DNA of 6,632 nucleotides. It comes from Chloroflexota bacterium (lineage in GTDB: Bacteria > Chloroflexota > Limnocylindria > Limnocylindrales > CSP1-4). The position numbers and the translations under genes are program-made. The DNA lies in NCBI GenBank assembly GCA_021815005.1, contig JAKAHL010000114.1:1-6632 (forward strand), read 5' to 3'. The notes under the pieces were generated by a model, which searched no databases, was not told where the DNA came from, and was given only the letters and a program-made list of their open reading frames with translations. Positions 4,778 through 6,632 of the stretch are shown here, one piece after another (position 1 is the stretch's first letter; each line of letters starts with the position of its first letter).

Positions 4778-6632
4778 GTGGCGCGCCTCTCGATCCGCGC
4801 GCGGCTGATTGCCGTGCTGGTGGTGCTGGTCGGCTTCGGGCTGGCCGTGCAGGCCTACGGCTACGCGTCGAACTCGCGCGACATCACCGCGCTCCGGGAC
4901 CAGTCGGCCGCCCTGCTCGGGCTCTTCCGGCAGGCCAACGAGCTCCAGGCCGCCATCCGCGCCGAGCACGACGCGGTGGACGCCTACCTGCTGGCGCCCG
5001 ACGCGTCCGATCTGGAGGCCTATCGCGCCGCCCAGACGCGAGAGGCCGAGGTGGGCGGCGCCCTCGTGGCCACGACCGGCAGCTTCCCCGCGCTCGACAC
5101 GGACCTTGTCGCGATTCGCGACGCGGTGGGCGCCTGGCGGGCGCAGTTCGCGGAGAAGGCGATCGGTCTCGCCGAGGCCGGCACGCCGGCCGCCTCGTTC
5201 GCGTCCACGCTCGAGGGGTCGGGGGGCGCGCTCTTCGCCCAGGTGCAGACGCTCGAGGACCGCTACGGCAGCGACTTCGCCGTCCTGTACGGCGCCACCG
5301 TGGACACGCTCGAGCGGGACGTGCAGCGCCAGACCGGCATCTTCGCGGCCTCCGTGCTCGGCTTGGGGATCGGCGTTGCCGCCGCGATCTGGCTGGTCAC
5401 CCGCTGGCTGATCCGGCCCCTGGGCGATCTCCTGCGGACCGCCCAGCGCGTGCGCGACGGCGAGGACGTCGGGTTCGTCTCCCAGCGGGACGACGAGGTG
5501 GGCCGGCTCGGCGGCGAGCTCGAGCGGATGCGCTCCGAGATGCACCGCGGGTCCGTGGAGGCCGGCGTCGTCAACCGGTTCACCGAGCTGTCCAGCTTCG
5601 TGGACTCGGACGGCGAGGTGGCCCGCGCCGCGCTCGACGCGCTCGGGGAGCTGACCCATCCCGACGACGCCACGATCCACATTTCCAACCGTTCGCGGGA
5701 CCGGGCGATTCCGGAAGGCTCGCTCGGCACGATCGAGGCGTCGGTCATCCCGCTCGGCCAGCTCGCCCAGTGCCCCGGCGTACGGCGCTCGAGCCTGTAT
5801 GTGACGTCCGACCTGGGGGCCAGCCTCGCGGTCCGCTGCCCGTTGCACTCGGCCGTGAGCGGGACGCTGGCCTGCATCCCGCTGATCGCGCTCGGGGACG
5901 TCATCGGCGCGGTCCACCTTCACTGGGCGACGCCCGACGCCATGCCGCTCGCGATCCGGACGTCGGTCAGCCGGGTCACGGACCACGCCTCGCTGGCCAT
6001 CGCGAACCGCCGCCTCGTGGTGGCGCTGCAGGGGCAGGCAAGCACCGACGGCCGAACCGGCCTGCCCAACAGCCGAGCCTTCGACGAGGCGCTCGAGCGC
6101 GAGCTGACCGCTCGCGGCCCGCACGAGCCGCTCGCCGTCCTGATGCTCGACGTGGACCACTTCAAGGCGTTCAACGACCGCAATGGCCACCCCGCGGGCG
6201 ACCAGGCGCTCCGCCGGTTCGCCGGGATCCTCGCCTCGTCCGTTCGCGACGGCGACATGGCCGCCCGGTACGGCGGCGAGGAGTTCGCGGTGATCCTGCC
6301 GGGAGCCTCGGTGGCCGACGCCGCCGCGGTCGCCGAGCGCATCCGCGCCCGCACGGAGCAGGCGGTGATCGAGCTGTCGCCGGGGCACCGGGACCAGATC
6401 ACCGTGTCGATCGGCATCGCCGTCTGGCCCGGCGACGCGACCACCCGCGTGGCGCTGCTCGAGGCGGCTGACGCTGCCCTGTACCGCGCCAAGGCGGCCG
6501 GCCGCAACCGCTGGGTCGTGGCGGGCGAGGCGCTCCTGCCGCACGGGGAGGCCACGGAGGGCGCCGAGGCCGAGCCGGCCCCGGTCGTCGCGCTGGCCGG
6601 AGCCGACGGGGCGCAAGACTCGGCGCAGGCCG
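4778..6632 (+). CDS. Membrane-bound diguanylate cyclase (HAMP-GAF-GGDEF), C-terminus cut by window edge
   Basis: Makes cyclic di-GMP from two GTP in response to an extracytoplasmic or cytoplasmic signal. The 618 residues in the window read: transmembrane helix 1 at about 9-29; a mostly helical outside region at 30-187 with a CHASE3-like DAYLLAPD stretch; transmembrane helix 2 at 188-208; HAMP at about 209-262 (RPL and DEVGRL marks); a GAF-like domain at about 275-415; GGDEF at 424-580. The catalytic domain is intact: D458 (metal), N466 and D475 (guanine), and the GGEEF signature at 499-503. R490-D493 (RDGD) is a complete inhibitory I-site; these spacings equal those in PleD. The GAF region holds C332, C354 and C366 in contexts (QCPG, VRCPL, LACIPL) that could bind a metal or sense redox. 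Residues after 580 are an Ala/Glu/Pro-rich tail with no stop before the edge. No EAL domain is seen. The start rests on the AGGGG site and the TM helix that follows. Confidence 0.94.
   Translation, partial: MARLSIRARLIAVLVVLVGFGLAVQAYGYASNSRDITALRDQSAALLGLFRQANELQAAIRAEHDAVDAYLLAPDASDLEAYRAAQTREAEVGGALVATTGSFPALDTDLVAIRDAVGAWRAQFAEKAIGLAEAGTPAASFASTLEGSGGALFAQVQTLEDRYGSDFAVLYGATVDTLERDVQRQTGIFAASVLGLGIGVAAAIWLVTRWLIRPLGDLLRTAQRVRDGEDVGFVSQRDDEVGRLGGELERMRSEMHRGSVEAGVVNRFTELSSFVDSDGEVARAALDALGELTHPDDATIHISNRSRDRAIPEGSLGTIEASVIPLGQLAQCPGVRRSSLYVTSDLGASLAVRCPLHSAVSGTLACIPLIALGDVIGAVHLHWATPDAMPLAIRTSVSRVTDHASLAIANRRLVVALQGQASTDGRTGLPNSRAFDEALERELTARGPHEPLAVLMLDVDHFKAFNDRNGHPAGDQALRRFAGILASSVRDGDMAARYGGEEFAVILPGASVADAAAVAERIRARTEQAVIELSPGHRDQITVSIGIAVWPGDATTRVALLEAADAALYRAKAAGRNRWVVAGEALLPHGEATEGAEAEPAPVVALAGADGAQDSAQA

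Noticed and set aside
4672..6471. Open frame of 599 codons on the plus strand, starting just after the phosphatase
   Set aside because: Out of frame with the GTG at 4778; its translation is Arg-rich without domains, while the other frame gives TM, HAMP, GAF and GGDEF in order.
4406..6616. Long open frame of 736 codons on the minus strand
   Set aside because: Opposite the diguanylate cyclase and phosphatase, low-complexity Arg/Gly/Pro-rich translation; the plus-strand frames carry complete catalytic motifs.

Overview
The window is a GC-rich bacterial chromosome segment (roughly 70% G+C by eye) with dense, standard housekeeping coding. GTG starts, apparently leaderless genes, a TTGTCCACA-type DnaA box and a CGAAC-N4-GTTCG LexA box point to an actinobacterium or a high-GC Chloroflexota-like lineage. 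I cannot separate these from the sequence alone. No mobile element, CRISPR array, tRNA or rRNA is visible.

Layout: (1) Positions 1-2579, minus strand: a class II (adenosylcobalamin-dependent) ribonucleotide reductase, nrdJ, complete at the N-terminus and cut at the C-terminus by the window edge. (2) Positions 2580-3182: about 600 bp without a convincing gene, but rich in regulatory signals. Reading away from nrdJ these are a strong Shine-Dalgarno with a hairpin beside it, a leader of about 280 nt, a sigma70-type promoter, two NrdR-like boxes, three phased DnaA-box-like sequences and a perfect palindrome matching the actinobacterial/Gram-positive LexA (SOS) box. (3) Positions 3183-3800, minus strand: a small PIN-like NYN (YacP-like) nuclease-family protein. 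(4) Positions 3801-3822: a 22-bp divergent gap in which both flanking genes appear to have leaderless promoters with overlapping -10 elements. (5) Positions 3823-4668, plus strand: a NagD-type HAD-IIA phosphatase. (6) Positions 4778-6632, plus strand: a membrane-bound diguanylate cyclase (TM, periplasmic helical sensor, TM, HAMP, GAF-like domain with three cysteines, GGDEF with intact active and inhibitory sites), cut at the right edge within a low-complexity tail.

The most interesting part is the nrdJ upstream region. It seems to collect dNTP-level (NrdR), replication-initiation (DnaA) and DNA-damage (LexA) inputs in front of one deoxyribonucleotide-supply gene. The protein genes themselves belong to known families.
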